Assembly (NCBI RefSeq): GCF_003048615.2
Contig: NZ_CP049263.1
Location: forward strand, 124,001 to 188,000
DNA length: 64,000 nt
Source of the DNA: Campylobacter concisus
GTDB taxonomy: Bacteria; Campylobacterota; Campylobacteria; Campylobacterales; Campylobacteraceae
Direction of reading: 5' to 3'
Part shown: piece after piece, positions 16,045 to 25,366 of the stretch
How the letters are laid out: every line of letters begins with the position of its first letter
Position numbering within the stretch: the first letter of the stretch is position 1
The notes under the pieces: generated by a model
Databases searched by the model: none
The model's input: the letters and a program-made list of their open reading frames with translations, nothing else
Told to the model about the DNA's origin: nothing
Program-made: the position numbers and the translations under genes

Positions 16045-17865
16045 ATGAGCGATATCATCGCATACAAACTAAATGGCGAAATAGTCGATACTCAAAGTAT
16101 CGCAGGGCGTGAGAGTAGTGCTGAGCCTATCTATTTTGACAACTCAAAAGAGGCACTACACGTTATCAGACACTCCTGTGCGCACCTAATGGCACAAGCT
16201 ATCAAATCACTCTATCCAAAGGCGAAATTCTTTGTCGGACCAAACGTAGAAGATGGATTTTATTATGATTTTAGAGTTGATGATGAGGGCACGAAGCTAG
16301 GCGAGAGCGATCTAGCAGCGATCGAAGATAAGATGAAAGAGCTTGCTGAGAAGAAATTTGACATCGTTAAAACCTGCTCAACTAAAGCTAATATGAGTGA
16401 GAAATTTAAAAACGACGACCTAAAACAAGAGGTCTTAAAAAGAATTCCAGATGGCGAAGTGAGTAGCTACGCACAAGGCGATTTTGAAGACCTTTGCCGC
16501 GGACCGCACCTACCAAATACTAAATTTTTAAAATTCTTCAAGCTTACACGCGTGGCTGGCGCATATCTTGGCGGCGATGAGAGCCGTGAGATGCTAACTA
16601 GAATTTACGGCACAGCTTACGCAGACAAAGAGAGCCTAAAAGAGCACATCCGCATCATCGAAGAGGCTAAAAAGCGCGATCATAGAAAGCTTGGCGTCGA
16701 GATGAAGCTATTTACATTTGATGAAGAAGTGGGTGGCGGTTTGCCTATCTGGCTACCAAATGGCGGACGCTTAAGATCAAAACTAGAGCAACTTCTATAC
16801 AAAGCTCACCGCGACCGCGGCTACGAGCCAGTGCGAGGTCCTGAGCTTTTAAAGGCTGATGTGTGGAGAAGAAGCGGTCACTACGCAAACTACAAAGAAA
16901 ATATGTACTTTACAACGATCGATGAGACAGAGTATGGCATCAAGCCGATGAACTGCGTTGGTCATATCAAAGTCTATCAAAGTGACATCCGCTCTTACCG
17001 CGACTTGCCGCTTAAATTTTTTGAATACGGCGTCGTTCACCGCCATGAAAAAAGCGGCGTGCTTCACGGACTTTTTAGAGTTCGCGAATTTGCACAAGAT
17101 GACTCACATATCTTTTGTATGCCAAGCCAGATCAAAGAAAATATCTTAGAAATTTTAAAATTTGCTGGCACGATAATGGAAAATTTTGGCTTTCACTATG
17201 AGATGGAGATATCAACCAAGCCAGCCAAAGCGATCGGTGGCGATGAAATTTGGGAAACTGCTACAAAAGCGCTAAAAGAAGCTCTTGATGAAAATGGCTT
17301 TAAATACGGCATCGACGAGGGCGGCGGCGCATTTTATGGACCAAAGATCGACATTAAGATAACTGACGCGCTTAAGAGAAAGTGGCAGTGCGGCACGATA
17401 CAAGTCGATTTTAACTTGCCAGAGCGTTTTGATCTTGGCTACATCGACGCAAATAACGAAAGACAGCGCCCTGTAATGCTTCACAGAGCCTTGCTTGGCA
17501 GTTTTGAGAGATTTATAGGAATTTTACTTGAGCACACTGCTGGCGAGCTACCATTTTTCATAGCTCCTACGCAAGTCGTCATCGTGCCTATTAGCGACGC
17601 GCATTTAGACTATGCAAAAGAAATTTCACGCGAGCTAAGAAAGATCAACGTCGATAGCGAGATTGCAAGTAAAAATGAGAGTTTAAATAAGAGAATAAGA
17701 ACGGCAGAAAAACAAAGGGTGCCTATGATAGTCGTGCTAGGAGACAACGAAGTAGCGAACAAGAGCGTTGCGCTGCGCGACAGACAGGCTAGGACGCAGA
17801 GCGATATGAGCTTGGCGGAATTTATAAATTTAACGAAGGAGAAACTTAGTGAGGTACATTTTTGA
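16045..17865 (+). CDS. thrS: threonyl-tRNA synthetase
   Basis: 606 residues. After a shortened N-terminal domain come the editing-domain zinc-like motifs [11 protein letters not shown] and [11 protein letters not shown], then the class II catalytic core: [31 protein letters not shown] (zinc Cys), motif 2 [20 protein letters not shown], and motif 3 [20 protein letters not shown], with the C-terminal anticodon-binding domain from about 500. It charges tRNA-Thr. E. coli ThrRS is about 640 residues; the shorter N terminus is usual in Campylobacter. Overlaps infC by four bases. Confidence 0.97.
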   Translation: MSDIIAYKLNGEIVDTQSIAGRESSAEPIYFDNSKEALHVIRHSCAHLMAQAIKSLYPKAKFFVGPNVEDGFYYDFRVDDEGTKLGESDLAAIEDKMKELAEKKFDIVKTCSTKANMSEKFKNDDLKQEVLKRIPDGEVSSYAQGDFEDLCRGPHLPNTKFLKFFKLTRVAGAYLGGDESREMLTRIYGTAYADKESLKEHIRIIEEAKKRDHRKLGVEMKLFTFDEEVGGGLPIWLPNGGRLRSKLEQLLYKAHRDRGYEPVRGPELLKADVWRRSGHYANYKENMYFTTIDETEYGIKPMNCVGHIKVYQSDIRSYRDLPLKFFEYGVVHRHEKSGVLHGLFRVREFAQDDSHIFCMPSQIKENILEILKFAGTIMENFGFHYEMEISTKPAKAIGGDEIWETATKALKEALDENGFKYGIDEGGGAFYGPKIDIKITDALKRKWQCGTIQVDFNLPERFDLGYIDANNERQRPVMLHRALLGSFERFIGILLEHTAGELPFFIAPTQVVIVPISDAHLDYAKEISRELRKINVDSEIASKNESLNKRIRTAEKQRVPMIVVLGDNEVANKSVALRDRQARTQSDMSLAEFINLTKEKLSEVHF

Positions 17866-18380
17866 GTAAGGAAAATGAAGTATTGCTCAATGAGGACATA
17901 AGGGCGAGAGAGGTAAGATGTGTAGGGGATGATGGCACAGCATACGGTGTCATCTCAAGAGATGAGGCTTTAGAGATCTCAAATAAGCTTGGGCTTGATC
18001 TAGTGCTTATAGCGCCAGATGCGAAGCCGCCAGTTTGCAAGATAATGGACTATGGTAAATTCCGCTATCAGCAAGAGAAAAAGCAAAAAGAGGCCAAGAA
18101 AAAGCAAAAAACCATCGAGATAAAAGAGATAAAACTCTCTGTCAAGATCGCCCAAAACGATATAAACTACAAGGTTAAACACGCAAGCGAGTTTTTGCAA
18201 GATGGCAAACACGTTAAATTTCGTGTATTTTTAAAGGGTCGCGAGATGAGCACCCCAGAGGCTGGCGTAGCCATGCTTGAGAAGGTCTGGGAGATGATCA
18301 AAGATGAAGCTGACCGCGACAAAGAGCCTATAATAGAAGGTCGTTATGTAAATATGCTTGTAACTCCAAAAAAGGGTTAA
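17862..18380 (+). CDS. infC: translation initiation factor IF-3
   Basis: 172 residues with both IF3 domains: [21 protein letters not shown] at the N terminus, the Lys-rich linker ([14 protein letters not shown]), and the C-terminal [21 protein letters not shown] with [12 protein letters not shown]. The start is a TTG inside TTGA, overlapping the thrS stop. Rare infC starts (AUU in E. coli) are the basis of IF3 autoregulation, and the TTG here may act the same way. Followed by a strong terminator. Confidence 0.97.
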   Translation: MSKENEVLLNEDIRAREVRCVGDDGTAYGVISRDEALEISNKLGLDLVLIAPDAKPPVCKIMDYGKFRYQQEKKQKEAKKKQKTIEIKEIKLSVKIAQNDINYKVKHASEFLQDGKHVKFRVFLKGREMSTPEAGVAMLEKVWEMIKDEADRDKEPIIEGRYVNMLVTPKKG

Positions 18381-18391
18381 ATTTTCACAAA

Positions 18392-18417
18392 GAGCAGGCT
18401 AGGGCTTGCTCTTTTTT
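18392..18417 (+). terminator. Rho-independent terminator of thrS-infC
   Basis: GAGCAGGC pairs GCTTGCTC (one G-U) around loop TAGG, followed by six Ts. Confidence 0.85.
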
Positions 18418-18520
18418 ATTAAATTTTTAATACAAAAACTTACAAATAACTATTTTCAAAAATTCTATCATTTTTTATATCTTCTAAATTTGCACAAGGG
18501 CGTTTGCGGTTGATGTGGCT

Positions 18521-19070
18521 TGTGAGTTTGTAAATTTAAGTGTTTGTGCGAATGTTTTAACCCAAATTTTGTCTAATTGCAGGCTAAATTTGGTAAGAAA
18601 CTTGATTATTTGTAGCTTAAATTTAGCAAATTTTAATCATTTGCTATCGCTCGCGCGGGTTGCTTTATTGAAATTTGACCAAGCAAACGCAGCCTATTAG
18701 AGTAAATTTGAAGTTCTTGTGAGTAAATGCGGTGCGGGTGTTTTAAGCTAATTTTCGCCTAATATCTAGCTAAATTTGGCAAGAGAAATATTGTTTTAAT
18801 AATACTTTTTATGTGGTGACTAAAATTGATAAGAAATTTGCTTATTTGTGGGTTAAATGCAGTAAATTTCAATTTTCGCTTACCAAAATTTATCCCACCT
18901 TTTTCTGCGAACCCTTACACGAGTGATTTGTTGAAATTTGACTGGATAAAGCCGTCTAGTAAAGTAAATTTGATAACCCTCTGTGAGTTTATAAATTTAT
19001 GGTGCGTGTGCGAGTGTTTTAGGCTAAATTTAGTAGGAAATTCGCTTGTTTGTAGTTTAAATTTATAAAA
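18521..19070 (+). repeat. degenerate direct repeats, about 200-260 bp units
   Basis: Landmark A (TGTGAGT..GTGCG.GTGTTTTA) occurs at 18521, 18718 and 18982. Landmark B (GGCTAAATTTGGTAAGAAA then CTT.ATTTGTAG.TTAAAT) occurs at 18582, about 18768-18870 and 19022. Landmark C (TTGAAATTTGAC...AGTAAATTTGA) occurs at 18668 and 18930. The order A-B-C is kept, so these are old tandem duplications now diverged by substitutions and indels. Confidence 0.6.
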
Positions 19071-19084
19071 GAGATTTTAGGCTG

Positions 19085-19450
19085 GACGAGCCTAAATTTA
19101 CTAAATTTCATAAGCCGTTTCTTGTCAAAAAAAGTGCTTTTTATCTGCTTGAGAAATTTTAGGTTTTGCTCGCTTTCTGGCAGGATTTTGTCATTTAGCT
19201 TTACTATGTCGAAGTTGCAAGCGCTATGAAAATTTCTCTCTCGCAACTCATTTGCTGCAAATTTCTTTATCGTCAAACAAGCCACGCATAGACCGCACCA
19301 CTCGTGCAATCAAGCAAAATATCAACAGGATGCTCCACAGCAAAAACTTTCAATTTTACTGCTCAAACCTCGCCACTCCACCATTTGTCGCCATATCAGC
19401 TATTTTGACAAAATTTCTATTAAATGCTCTAAAAAAGTGGTCTGCTCGCC
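19085..19450 (-). pseudogene. decayed copy of the SUKH-like gene at 21170
   Basis: On the minus strand this stretch encodes, with frameshifts, fragments matching the C-terminal half of the 21170 protein: CGLCVACLTIKKFAANELRE, then DIVKLNDKILPESEQNLKFL, equivalent to VYAWLLEDKKLCSRR and IARLNDETLPSAEHFLNF. At DNA level the block around 19270-19320 (CCACGCATAGACCGC, CACTCGTGCAATCAAGCAAA) is nearly identical to 21361-21400. The copy lies on the other side of gdhA in the same orientation, so gdhA is flanked by a direct repeat. Confidence 0.8.
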
Positions 19451-19680
19451 ACTCTAGTGAAATTTAACCAAGCTTCAAATTTATATCTACCACACCAGCG
19501 CAAATTTGTCAAAACGAACGCCGCATAAAATGCATAAAAGCAGCATAAATTTGATAGCTAGCTAGTAAAATTTGCCGTGCAAAAGGCAAATCCTATTTTG
19601 GCTAAAAACCCTAGCCAGCCTTATATTGATTTACGTCCAAATTTAGCTTGGACGTAGTAAATTTACAGAGCCAAATTGGC

Positions 19681-21039
19681 CTACACATATCCTTGATCTA
19701 TCATCGCATCAGCCACTTTTCTAAAGCCAGCGATATTTGAGCCAAGCACTAGGTTGCCCTCATCGCCAAACTCTTTACTTGTTTCGTAGCTTAGCTCAAA
19801 GATGTGGTTCATGATGCCATGAAGTCTGCGATCGACCTCCTCGAAGCTCCACGAAGTCATGCCAGCGTTTTGCATCATCTCAAGTCCGCTCGTGCCCACA
19901 CCGCCAGCGTTTGCTGCTTTTGCTGGAGCAAAGTGAAAGTCTTTTTGAGCAAGCATGAAATTTATCGCATCAAGCGTGCTTGGCATGTTCGCGCCCTCAG
20001 CCACGAAGCGGCAGCCATTTGCGTAAAGCACTTTTATGTCGGCTAGGTGAAGCTCGTTTTGTGTCGCACACGGGAAGGCCCCATCGCATGGCACGTCCCA
20101 GACGCCGTTTCTGCCCTCTTTGTATTCGCTCACGCTTACATATTTTGCATTTGGTCTAAATTTTGTGTATTCGCTAAGGCGAGCGCGCTTCACTTCTTTT
20201 AGCTCTTTAAGCACCGCTAGATCGATGCCCTCAGCGTCATAGACGTATCCGTTTGAGTCAGAGACGGTGATAGGCAGTGCGCCTGCTTGATAGAGCTTTT
20301 CGACTGTGTAGATGGCGACATTTCCGCTACCGCTGACGCTGCATTTTTTGCCCTCAAGCGATAGACCAGCTTTTTTTAGCATGTTTTGTGTGAAATATAC
20401 TAGTCCGTATCCAGTAGCCTCTGTGCGCGCTAGACTGCCGCCCCAGTTTAGCCCTTTGCCAGTTAGGATGCCATCAAATCTGCCAGTTAGTTTTTTATAC
20501 TGGCCAAACATATAGCCGATCTCTCTAGCGCCAACGCCGATGTCGCCTGCTGGCACATCCACGGTGTTGCCGATGTGGCGATATAGCTCGCTCATAAATG
20601 CTTGACAAAAGCGCATTATCTCGCCCTCGCTCTTGCCCTTTGGATCAAAGGTGCTGCCGCCTTTTGCGCCGCCAATATTTACGCCAGTGAGCGAATTTTT
20701 GAAAATTTGCTCAAATCCAAGAAATTTTAGCACGCCAAGATCGACGCTTGGGTGGAGCCTTAGACCGCCTTTGTATGGGCCAACGGCTGAGTTAAACTGC
20801 ACGCGGTAGCCGTTATTTACCTTTGGTCTGCCATCATCGCCCGTGTATGTCACGCGAAAGATCACCGTGCGCTCAGGGATGACGATGCGCTCTAGGATCG
20901 CGTGTTTTTGGTACTTGCTCTCTCTTTTGATAAGCGGCTCTAGGCTGTTTAAAACCTCAGTCGCAGCTTGGACAAAGACGCCTTGACCTGGGTTGGTCTT
21001 CTTTATCCACTCCATCGTTTGTTCGATGTACTCGCTCAT
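19681..21039 (-). CDS. gdhA: NADP-type glutamate dehydrogenase
   Basis: 452 residues, the hexameric GDH length. Seen: GPYKGGLRLHPSV, the catalytic-lysine region GGAKGGSTFDPKGKSEGEIM, PAGDIGVGAREIGYMFGQYK, EATGYGLVYF and the nucleotide-binding SGSGNVAIYTVEKL. It makes glutamate from 2-oxoglutarate and ammonia, or the reverse. The gene stands alone between a pseudogene and an intact SUKH-like gene. Coenzyme choice (NADP) is inferred from the subfamily pattern. Confidence 0.96.
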   Translation of the reverse strand: MSEYIEQTMEWIKKTNPGQGVFVQAATEVLNSLEPLIKRESKYQKHAILERIVIPERTVIFRVTYTGDDGRPKVNNGYRVQFNSAVGPYKGGLRLHPSVDLGVLKFLGFEQIFKNSLTGVNIGGAKGGSTFDPKGKSEGEIMRFCQAFMSELYRHIGNTVDVPAGDIGVGAREIGYMFGQYKKLTGRFDGILTGKGLNWGGSLARTEATGYGLVYFTQNMLKKAGLSLEGKKCSVSGSGNVAIYTVEKLYQAGALPITVSDSNGYVYDAEGIDLAVLKELKEVKRARLSEYTKFRPNAKYVSVSEYKEGRNGVWDVPCDGAFPCATQNELHLADIKVLYANGCRFVAEGANMPSTLDAINFMLAQKDFHFAPAKAANAGGVGTSGLEMMQNAGMTSWSFEEVDRRLHGIMNHIFELSYETSKEFGDEGNLVLGSNIAGFRKVADAMIDQGYV

Positions 21040-21169
21040 TTTTGCTCCTTTTTCCTTTTTTTGTAGTTAAATATTAGCTCGGCTAGAAAAAATTTTTATT
21101 TAAAGATATTTTAATATTTTTATTTTGGGCAATGAGTGTTACATATCGAAACTAAATTTATAAAATTTA

Positions 21170-21742
21170 CTAAATTTGCGCCATCTCTTGCCAAAAAGGA
21201 AGTGCCACGTCGTCTGCTTGGACAAAATTTAGGAAATGCTCGGCTGATGGTAGGGTTTCGTCATTTAGCCTTGCTATATAGGTGCTGGCAAGCGCTATGA
21301 AAAATTTTTCAAAGTCACTCGCAACGCGTCTGCTGCAAAGCTTTTTATCTTCAAGTAGCCACGCATAGACCGCGCCACTCGTGCAATCAAGCAAAAATAT
21401 CCAAGGATCTCCCACGGCAAAAACTATCAAATTTGCTGGGCGAGCTTCACCCTGCCACCATTTGCCACCAAACTCATCTACGCTATTTAGGCGCACTAGC
21501 TCGCTCGCGTAGTCGCCTTTACTGCCAAAACTGACATTGCAAATTTCAAAGTTGTCAAGCTCAAATTTGCTTAAAAGCTTTGTAAATTTAGCTGGGAAAT
21601 TTACGCCAAGGCTCTTTTGTGCTTGCATAAACGCCAAAGCATCCTTTTGCGGCAAAAGTCTCATACCAGTTATGCCCTCTTGCTCTAGTGGCAAGAAAAT
21701 TTGATCTAGTTTTCTAGCGATCTCGTCTAGTTTTAAAAACAT
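21170..21742 (-). CDS. SUKH (SMI1/KNR4)-like protein
   Basis: About 190 residues, soluble. The order of features fits SUKH domains: LPQKDALAFMQAQKSLGVNFP..FTKLLSKF, a central PANLIVFAVGDPWIFLLDCTSGAVYAWL strand pair and an end helix VASDFEKFFIALAS. SUKH proteins are often immunity proteins of polymorphic or contact-dependent toxins, but many are of unknown role and no toxin gene is next to it. The start is the ATG at 21742, with AAGGAG five bases before; a TTG ten codons upstream lacks a site. A decayed copy exists at 19085-19450. Family assignment is by eye. Confidence 0.6.
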   Translation of the reverse strand: MFLKLDEIARKLDQIFLPLEQEGITGMRLLPQKDALAFMQAQKSLGVNFPAKFTKLLSKFELDNFEICNVSFGSKGDYASELVRLNSVDEFGGKWWQGEARPANLIVFAVGDPWIFLLDCTSGAVYAWLLEDKKLCSRRVASDFEKFFIALASTYIARLNDETLPSAEHFLNFVQADDVALPFWQEMAQI

Positions 21743-21841
21743 ATCGCTCCTTAAATTTGCTAAATTTGGCAAATTTTATCAAATTTAGCCTAGTGCGCTT
21801 TGAAATTTGGGTTATAATCGCCATAAATTTAAGGAGCTAGC

Positions 21842-22771
21842 GTGGTTAGATCATATCCTCTTGATATGCCTGGCGTGGAGTTTCGCGGGCACGGCGTGAC
21901 TGGCATTTACGAGATGGACGAGTGCATTGCATTTGTGCATTTTGCTTTTGGCGTGCCTAGCGAGCTAGAGATAGCTCAAAAACTAACGCCAAACTACGTG
22001 CTACTAGATACATTTTCACGCGACTTTAGCGAGCATAAAAGATCAGTGCTAACCTACAAACAAAGCGAAATTTTTATAGCCAGCAATGCGCGTTGCTACC
22101 CAGAAAATGGCTACTTCGTGCTAAATACTAGATACTACAAGGGCTACATAAACTCCCCAGCAAAGCTTATAAAGATAAGTGACGGGCTGATGAGCGAGCT
22201 TGGCGTTGCTAAGGAGCCTGTAAAAGAGATATATAACGACGCTAAAACGTATGAATTTGATGGCTTTTGCGTGCGCATGAGCTCGCCATTTATGATGGAG
22301 TGCAAAGAAATTTTGGACGGTACAGAGTTCAAAAGCGAAGCAAAAGATGAAAATTTAAACGCTAATTTGCCGCCCAAAGAGCAGGGCGCAAGGATGGGCA
22401 AGACCATCTGGCGGCTAAAGCTTGGCGCATATCTCTATACGCCAGTTTGCTTGCACGATGGAGTGCTTTACTTTGGCACCGCTGGCAAGGGCGGCGATAT
22501 ATACGCCGTGGATGCAAAAAGTGGCGAAGTGGTGTTTGAGTTTAAAACCAGCGGCACGGAGCATTTTATTTGGGTCGAGAGTCAAATTTTGCTCGCGAAC
22601 CGCAAAAATAAGCCAGTTTTGATAAGCGCTAAAGATGGCTTGCTATTAAAAGAGATAGAGTTTGAGAAATTTAGACTTAGCGCAGATCAGATCATGCTAG
22701 TAAGCGGTGGCAGGCTCTACGCTGTGGCAAATGACGGAGCTAAAATTTACGCAGTTTGCGCGGAAATTTAG
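21842..22771 (+). CDS. PQQ-like repeat protein of unknown function
   Basis: 309 residues, no signal peptide. The C-terminal third looks like beta-propeller PQQ/quinoprotein-like repeats: TIWRLKLGAYLYTPVCLHDG, VLYFGTAGKGGDIYAVDAKS and GEVVFEF. The N-terminal 170 residues have no recognised family. GTG start with AAGGAG five bases before. It is divergent from the SUKH-like gene 99 bp away, and the pair may form one unit. Function not known. Confidence 0.6.
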   Translation: MVRSYPLDMPGVEFRGHGVTGIYEMDECIAFVHFAFGVPSELEIAQKLTPNYVLLDTFSRDFSEHKRSVLTYKQSEIFIASNARCYPENGYFVLNTRYYKGYINSPAKLIKISDGLMSELGVAKEPVKEIYNDAKTYEFDGFCVRMSSPFMMECKEILDGTEFKSEAKDENLNANLPPKEQGARMGKTIWRLKLGAYLYTPVCLHDGVLYFGTAGKGGDIYAVDAKSGEVVFEFKTSGTEHFIWVESQILLANRKNKPVLISAKDGLLLKEIEFEKFRLSADQIMLVSGGRLYAVANDGAKIYAVCAEI

Positions 22772-22773
22772 CC

Positions 22774-22818
22774 TTGGCGAAATTTATCGCCAAAGCTATA
22801 ATGAGATAAATTTATCTC
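22774..22818. terminator. two hairpins between convergent genes
   Basis: TTGGCGA/TCGCCAA around AATTTA (22774-22793) and the palindrome GAGATAAA/TTTATCTC (22803-22818), the latter over the end of pycA. Both strands gain T-rich flanks. Confidence 0.6.
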
Positions 22819-24251
22819 TTCTTTTTATATCTTTTTATCGCCTCTACGATGACCTCTTCTAGGTCGTCATTTGGCTCTTTGTTCATATCATCGTAGGTGT
22901 TTTCAAGGATAGTTTTTAAGTTTTTCTCAACGTAGCTAGTATCGAAAAATCCCCTTCTAAACTCCTTACTTTTGCTGATCGTTAGCAAAAATGGGATGAT
23001 AGTTCGCACGCCCTCGATGGTAAATTCTTCAAGTGCTCTTTCAAGCTTATTTACAGCAAGATCATAATCAGTCGCCTTTACGATCAGCTTTGCGATCAAA
23101 GAGTCGTAAAATGGCGGTATAGTGTAGTCTTTATAGACGTGGCTATCGACGCGCACAGATGGGCCAAGAGCTGGGTAGTAGCCCTCGATCGTGCCTGGTG
23201 CTGGGATGAAATTCTCCCAGACATTTTCAGCCGTGATCCTTGCTTCTATCGCGTAGCCGCGCGGCTTGATGTCGCTTTGCTCGATCTCTAAAATTTCACC
23301 CGCTGCTATCCTTATCTGCCTAACGACAAGATCATGTCCTGTGATCTCTTCAGTGATGCCGTGCTCCACTTGGATACGAGTGTTCATCTCCATGAAGTAA
23401 AAGTTGTTGTAGTCATCTAGCAAAAACTCGATAGTTCCTACGTTTGAGTAGCCCACAGCCTTTGCAGCGGCCACTGCGGTCACACCCATGATCTTTCTTA
23501 AATTTTCGCTGATAGAAGGGCAAGGTGCGATCTCGATGATCTTTTGGTGGCGCCTTTGGATAGAGCAGTCACGCTCGCAAAGGTGGATAATGTTGCCGTA
23601 GTTGTCACCTAAAATTTGAAACTCGATGTGGCGAGGGTTTACGACAAGCTTCTCCATAAAAACTTCATCGTTGTTAAAGTATGCCTTTGCCTCTCTGGTG
23701 CACGACTCAAAGGCATCTTGCATATCTTCTTCTTGCCAAACCTCCCTGATGCCGCGGCCGCCACCGCCACCGCTTGCTTTTAAGATGACTGGATAGCCGA
23801 TGCGTCTAGCGTGCTCTTTTATGGCGTCCATACTCTCGTCATTTAGCTTTTCAGTGCCTGGAACTATCGGTATGCCGTTTTTCTTCATCAGATATCTAGC
23901 GATGTTTTTATCGCCCATTTTCTTGATGACTTCAGCCTTTGGACCGATGAAGATAAGCCCAGCATCCTCGACTGCCTTTGCAAATTCGTAGTTTTCGCTT
24001 AAAAAGCCGTATCCTGGGTGAATGGCGTCAGCTCCGCACTCTTTTGCAAGCTTTACGATAGCTTTGGCGTCAAGATAGCCCTTGATCGGATCTTCGCCCA
24101 CTTGATAGGCCTCGTCAGCGATCCTGACATGCAAGCACTCGCTGTCTGGCGCTGTGTAAATTCCTACGCTTTGGATGTGTAAATCCCTACAAGCTCTGAC
24201 TATCCTAACTGCGATCTCACCACGATTTGCGATAAGAATTTTATGTATCAT
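22812..24251 (-). CDS. pycA: biotin carboxylase subunit, probably pyruvate carboxylase subunit A
   Basis: 479 residues, biotin carboxylase (ATP-grasp). MIHKILIANRGEIAVRIVRA, HPGYGFLSEN, KASGGGGGRGIREV, ERDCSIQRRHQKIIE and MEMNTRIQVEHGITEEI are all present, the last with the catalytic Arg and Glu. Length and the extra C-terminal helix (NDDLEEVIVEAIKRYKKKR) fit the stand-alone PycA of Campylobacter rather than the shorter AccC of about 445. It would carboxylate biotin on a partner PycB subunit encoded elsewhere, to make oxaloacetate. AccC cannot be fully excluded. Confidence 0.85.
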   Translation of the reverse strand: MIHKILIANRGEIAVRIVRACRDLHIQSVGIYTAPDSECLHVRIADEAYQVGEDPIKGYLDAKAIVKLAKECGADAIHPGYGFLSENYEFAKAVEDAGLIFIGPKAEVIKKMGDKNIARYLMKKNGIPIVPGTEKLNDESMDAIKEHARRIGYPVILKASGGGGGRGIREVWQEEDMQDAFESCTREAKAYFNNDEVFMEKLVVNPRHIEFQILGDNYGNIIHLCERDCSIQRRHQKIIEIAPCPSISENLRKIMGVTAVAAAKAVGYSNVGTIEFLLDDYNNFYFMEMNTRIQVEHGITEEITGHDLVVRQIRIAAGEILEIEQSDIKPRGYAIEARITAENVWENFIPAPGTIEGYYPALGPSVRVDSHVYKDYTIPPFYDSLIAKLIVKATDYDLAVNKLERALEEFTIEGVRTIIPFLLTISKSKEFRRGFFDTSYVEKNLKTILENTYDDMNKEPNDDLEEVIVEAIKRYKKKR

Positions 24252-24328
24252 AGGCTATCCTTTTTGAGTTTTTCTTATCATATAACTATTCGTTTTATTT
24301 TTAGATAAATTTGTTAAGTCTGGTTTTA

Positions 24329-24365
24329 AAATTTGAGTGCAAAGGCTAAATTTACACTCAAATTT
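24329..24365 (-). terminator. terminator after the glmM-lspA-hemJ gene row
   Basis: An 11-bp perfect stem AAATTTGAGTG/CACTCAAATTT, three bases past the stop of the last gene on the minus strand. Confidence 0.6.
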
Positions 24366-24367
24366 CT

Positions 24368-24916
24368 TTATTTGTTGATGATTTGTGGGAAAGGTGTGGC
24401 TAGGGCTTTTTTGCTAAAGTCTTGCGACTCGATCGTGAAATTTGTAGCAAATCTTTGAATGCCCTCTTTTTTATAAGCACGCCTTTGGATGGTAAAAAGG
24501 ACTAAATTTCCGCCTTGTTTGGTGTAGCGATATATCGAGTGCTCGGCTGTTGGCACGCCATTTAGGTTTGAAAATATCGTGATATCAAGATAAATTTCAT
24601 TTGCCAGCGAGCCCTTTTTATAAGCCACTTTTAGCCCTTTTGCTTTTAGCTCTTTTAGATCATTTATCTTTTGCTCGACCGCTTGCTCTGGCGTAGCGTC
24701 AAATTTAAGGGTATTTAGCGAGAGCATGTAGCTAAAACTATCTATCTTCTCGCCAGGGAGCAAGTACTCCTGCGTGAATAAATTTGGCACAGGCTTGGCT
24801 GAGCCTGCTAGCGAGTAGAGTCTGTTGTCAAATTTTATCTGCATCGGCTCAAAATACTGAGTTGCTGCGAGCAAGAGCGCTGGCAAGGCGATAAATGCTA
24901 AAAATTTCTTCATCAA
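24368..24916 (-). CDS. exported protein of unknown function
   Basis: 182 residues with a signal peptide (MKKFLAFIALPALLLAAT). The mature protein is a mix of strands and helices (YFEPMQIKFDNRLYSLAGSA, YLDITIFSNLNGVPTAEHSI) with no cysteines and no recognised family. Last gene of the row glmM-lspA-TM2-hemJ, six bases after hemJ, so cotranscribed. Probably periplasmic. Confidence 0.62.
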   Translation of the reverse strand: MMKKFLAFIALPALLLAATQYFEPMQIKFDNRLYSLAGSAKPVPNLFTQEYLLPGEKIDSFSYMLSLNTLKFDATPEQAVEQKINDLKELKAKGLKVAYKKGSLANEIYLDITIFSNLNGVPTAEHSIYRYTKQGGNLVLFTIQRRAYKKEGIQRFATNFTIESQDFSKKALATPFPQIINK

Positions 24917-24922
24917 ATTCCT

Positions 24923-25357
24923 TTAAAATGGATTTACTATCATTACCCAGATGATGATGAGCATCGCGATAGTTGGCACTTCGTTGTAAGCTCTAAAGAA
25001 GATGCCACTTTTGTTACAGCGTTTCTCCTTAAGCTGCTTCATGTAGCGTCCAAGGTCTAGGTGATAGATAGCCATTAAGATGACAACTAAAATTTTGACA
25101 TGGATGTGACCAGTTTTTATAAGATCAGGCATCGCAATAAGTATCAATATACCAGTTACAAATGAGCCAATTAGTGCTACCCAGCCGATGTAGTGATACA
25201 TCTTGTACTCCATCACCTCAACCACTTTTACAAAGTCTGGCTTGTCCATATTTTCTACGTGATAAACGTAGAGCCTTGGCTGATAAAACAGCACTGCCAT
25301 CCACGAGATGAAAAACAAATAGTGGAGGTATTTTAAGTAAAGATAATATTCTGCCAT
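24923..25357 (-). CDS. hemJ: protoporphyrinogen oxidase HemJ
   Basis: 144 residues with four membrane segments and the UPF0093 pattern: LKYLHYLFFISWMAVLFYQPR with its conserved His, VVEVMEYKMYHYIGWVALIG, HIHVKILVVILMAIYHLDLG and FFRAYNEVPTIAMLIII. HemJ oxidises protoporphyrinogen IX in heme synthesis in bacteria without HemG or HemY, supporting this cytochrome-rich organism. It is in one row with lspA and glmM. Confidence 0.9.
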   Translation of the reverse strand: MAEYYLYLKYLHYLFFISWMAVLFYQPRLYVYHVENMDKPDFVKVVEVMEYKMYHYIGWVALIGSFVTGILILIAMPDLIKTGHIHVKILVVILMAIYHLDLGRYMKQLKEKRCNKSGIFFRAYNEVPTIAMLIIIWVMIVNPF

Positions 25358-25366
25358 AACGTCTCC

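Larger units (their letters stand above)
18418..19680. other. gene desert of degenerate repeats and a pseudogene
   Basis: About 1.26 kb with no intact gene, between the infC terminator and gdhA. The first part is three degenerate direct-repeat units, the next a decayed SUKH-like gene copy. Short open frames here share repeated peptide stretches but have no start signals or recognisable product. Confidence 0.6.

Noticed and set aside
18515-19068. Two open frames of 61 and 80 codons on the plus strand with shared peptide stretches
   Set aside because: Their likeness comes from the degenerate DNA repeats; neither has a binding site or conserved domain.
19252-19467. 71-codon plus-strand frame
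   Set aside because: Reverse side of the decayed SUKH-like copy, which is coding-like on the minus strand.
18418-19680. Origin of replication in the AT-rich desert
   Set aside because: No cluster of DnaA boxes was recognised and dnaA is not in the window.
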